Shown: one piece after another, positions 5,910 to 6,658 of the stretch | Layout: the number at the start of each line of letters is the position of its first letter | How positions within the stretch are numbered: position 1 is the first letter of the stretch | NCBI GenBank assembly: GCA_027489835.1 | Contig: JAIXZF010000211.1 | Coordinates: 1 to 6,658 of the forward strand | From: Hyphomicrobiales bacterium | GTDB lineage: Bacteria > Pseudomonadota > Alphaproteobacteria > Rhizobiales > Beijerinckiaceae | Direction of reading: 5' to 3' | Length of the DNA: 6,658 bases | Made by a program: the position numbers and the translations under genes | The notes under the pieces: generated by a model | Seen by the model: only the letters and a program-made list of their open reading frames with translations | Told to the model about the DNA's origin: nothing | The model's database searches: none

Positions 5910-6658
5910 ATGACCGAACTCAACCGCCGCAAGGCTCTTGGGCTGCTGGCCGGCGCGGGCGCCGTGGCCGCTGCGTCGGGCGCGGGCGCCCAGGCGCCGG
6001 CTCCGCGGCTGACGCTGCTGCTGGTCAACGACATCTACAAGCTGGGCGAGGAGCGCGGCCGCGGCGGCTACGCGCGCCTCGCGGCCATCGTCAAGGCGGA
6101 GCGCGCGCGCGGCGTGCCGATGCTCTTCGCCCATGCCGGCGATTGCTACTCGCCCTCGCTGATGAGCGGCTTCGACCAGGGCGCGCACATCGTCGAGATG
6201 CAGAACCTGCTCGGCATCGATGTGTTCGTGCCGGGCAACCATGAATTCGACTTCGGCAAGGAGAATTACGCCAAGCGTGTTTCCGAGCAGAGCTACGCCA
6301 CCTTCGCGGCCAACCTGCGCGACGCGGCCGGCAATGCGCTGCCGGGCCACAAGGACAGCCAGATCTTCGAGCTGGGCGGCGTCAAGGTCGGCGTGGTCGG
6401 ACTCGCGCTCGAGAACACCCCGCAGATCTCGTCTTCGGGGGACCTCAAATTCCTGCCGGTGATGGACACGCTCCGCGCCCAGGTCCGCGCGCTGAGGAGC
6501 GCCGGCGCGGACCTCATCCTCGCCGTGACGCACACCGACCGCCGGGTCGACAACGAGATCGTGCGCTCGCGCCTCGTCGACGTGCTGCTGACCGGGCACG
6601 ATCACGACCTCGCCATCGCCTATGACGGGCGCACGGTGATGGTCGAGTCGAACGAGGA
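5910..6658 (+). CDS. Exported bifunctional metallophosphatase/5'-nucleotidase (UshA-like), N-terminal part
   Basis: The frame is open to the right edge, giving 249 residues of the N-terminal catalytic domain; the C-terminal 5'-nucleotidase substrate domain would follow outside the window. Residues 1-29 form a signal peptide with an RR pair (NRRKALGLLAG) that could be Tat or Sec, ending in AQA, so the enzyme is probably periplasmic. Calcineurin-like phosphoesterase motifs are in order: VNDIY (39-43), AGDCYSPSLMSG (76-87), GNHEFDFG (109-116), VTHTD (206-210, His208) and TGHDHD (228-233). These would bind two metal ions and hydrolyse nucleotides or other phosphomonoesters. The first motif has Tyr43 where the family normally has His (D-x-H), an altered metal ligand. 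The start is supported by GAGG eight bases upstream. It is divergent from hemH; a functional link is not evident. Confidence 0.92.
   Translation, partial: MTELNRRKALGLLAGAGAVAAASGAGAQAPAPRLTLLLVNDIYKLGEERGRGGYARLAAIVKAERARGVPMLFAHAGDCYSPSLMSGFDQGAHIVEMQNLLGIDVFVPGNHEFDFGKENYAKRVSEQSYATFAANLRDAAGNALPGHKDSQIFELGGVKVGVVGLALENTPQISSSGDLKFLPVMDTLRAQVRALRSAGADLILAVTHTDRRVDNEIVRSRLVDVLLTGHDHDLAIAYDGRTVMVESNE

Noticed and set aside
5877..6605. Minus-strand open frame (242 codons) antisense to the phosphoesterase
   Set aside because: The plus-strand frame carries all metallophosphoesterase motifs and a signal peptide; this frame has none.

Overview
This window looks like an ordinary chromosomal stretch of a high-GC alphaproteobacterium, most likely a Rhizobiales/Hyphomicrobiales member. 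The basis is strong G/C bias at third codon positions, long antisense shadow reading frames, the alphaproteobacterial style of the ferrochelatase, and the families present. I assign six complete or partial protein genes plus a MarR regulator and see no RNA gene, transposon, CRISPR array or tRNA.

Layout from left to right: (1) a minus-strand outer-membrane beta-barrel protein that runs off the left edge, so its C-terminus is missing; (2) a minus-strand pair, an SPFH/stomatin-like protein (QmcA type) and a short NfeD-family protein, overlapping by 4 bp and clearly co-translated; (3) a minus-strand MarR-family regulator divergent from a plus-strand alpha/beta hydrolase, with two near-identical inverted repeats exactly 20 bp apart in the 55-bp gap; (4) a minus-strand ferrochelatase (hemH), convergent with the hydrolase with only 8 bp between the stop codons; (5) a plus-strand exported UshA/5'-nucleotidase-type metallophosphoesterase that runs off the right edge and is divergent from hemH across a 216-bp gap.

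How the genes work together: QmcA and NfeD form a known membrane partnership (SPFH scaffold plus NfeD OB-fold partner). The MarR regulator probably represses the hydrolase and itself through the tandem operator. hemH makes heme in the cytoplasm or at the inner membrane. The beta-barrel protein and the nucleotidase act in the envelope. The barrel gene is preceded by two TTAACCAT boxes, which resemble the CtrA half-site known in alphaproteobacteria.

I do not see a clearly undescribed multi-gene system. The items most worth a second look are the tandem operator, the CtrA-like boxes, the His-to-Tyr change in the first metal motif of the phosphoesterase, and the hairpin spanning both convergent stop codons. 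No gene-free stretch exceeds 300 bases.
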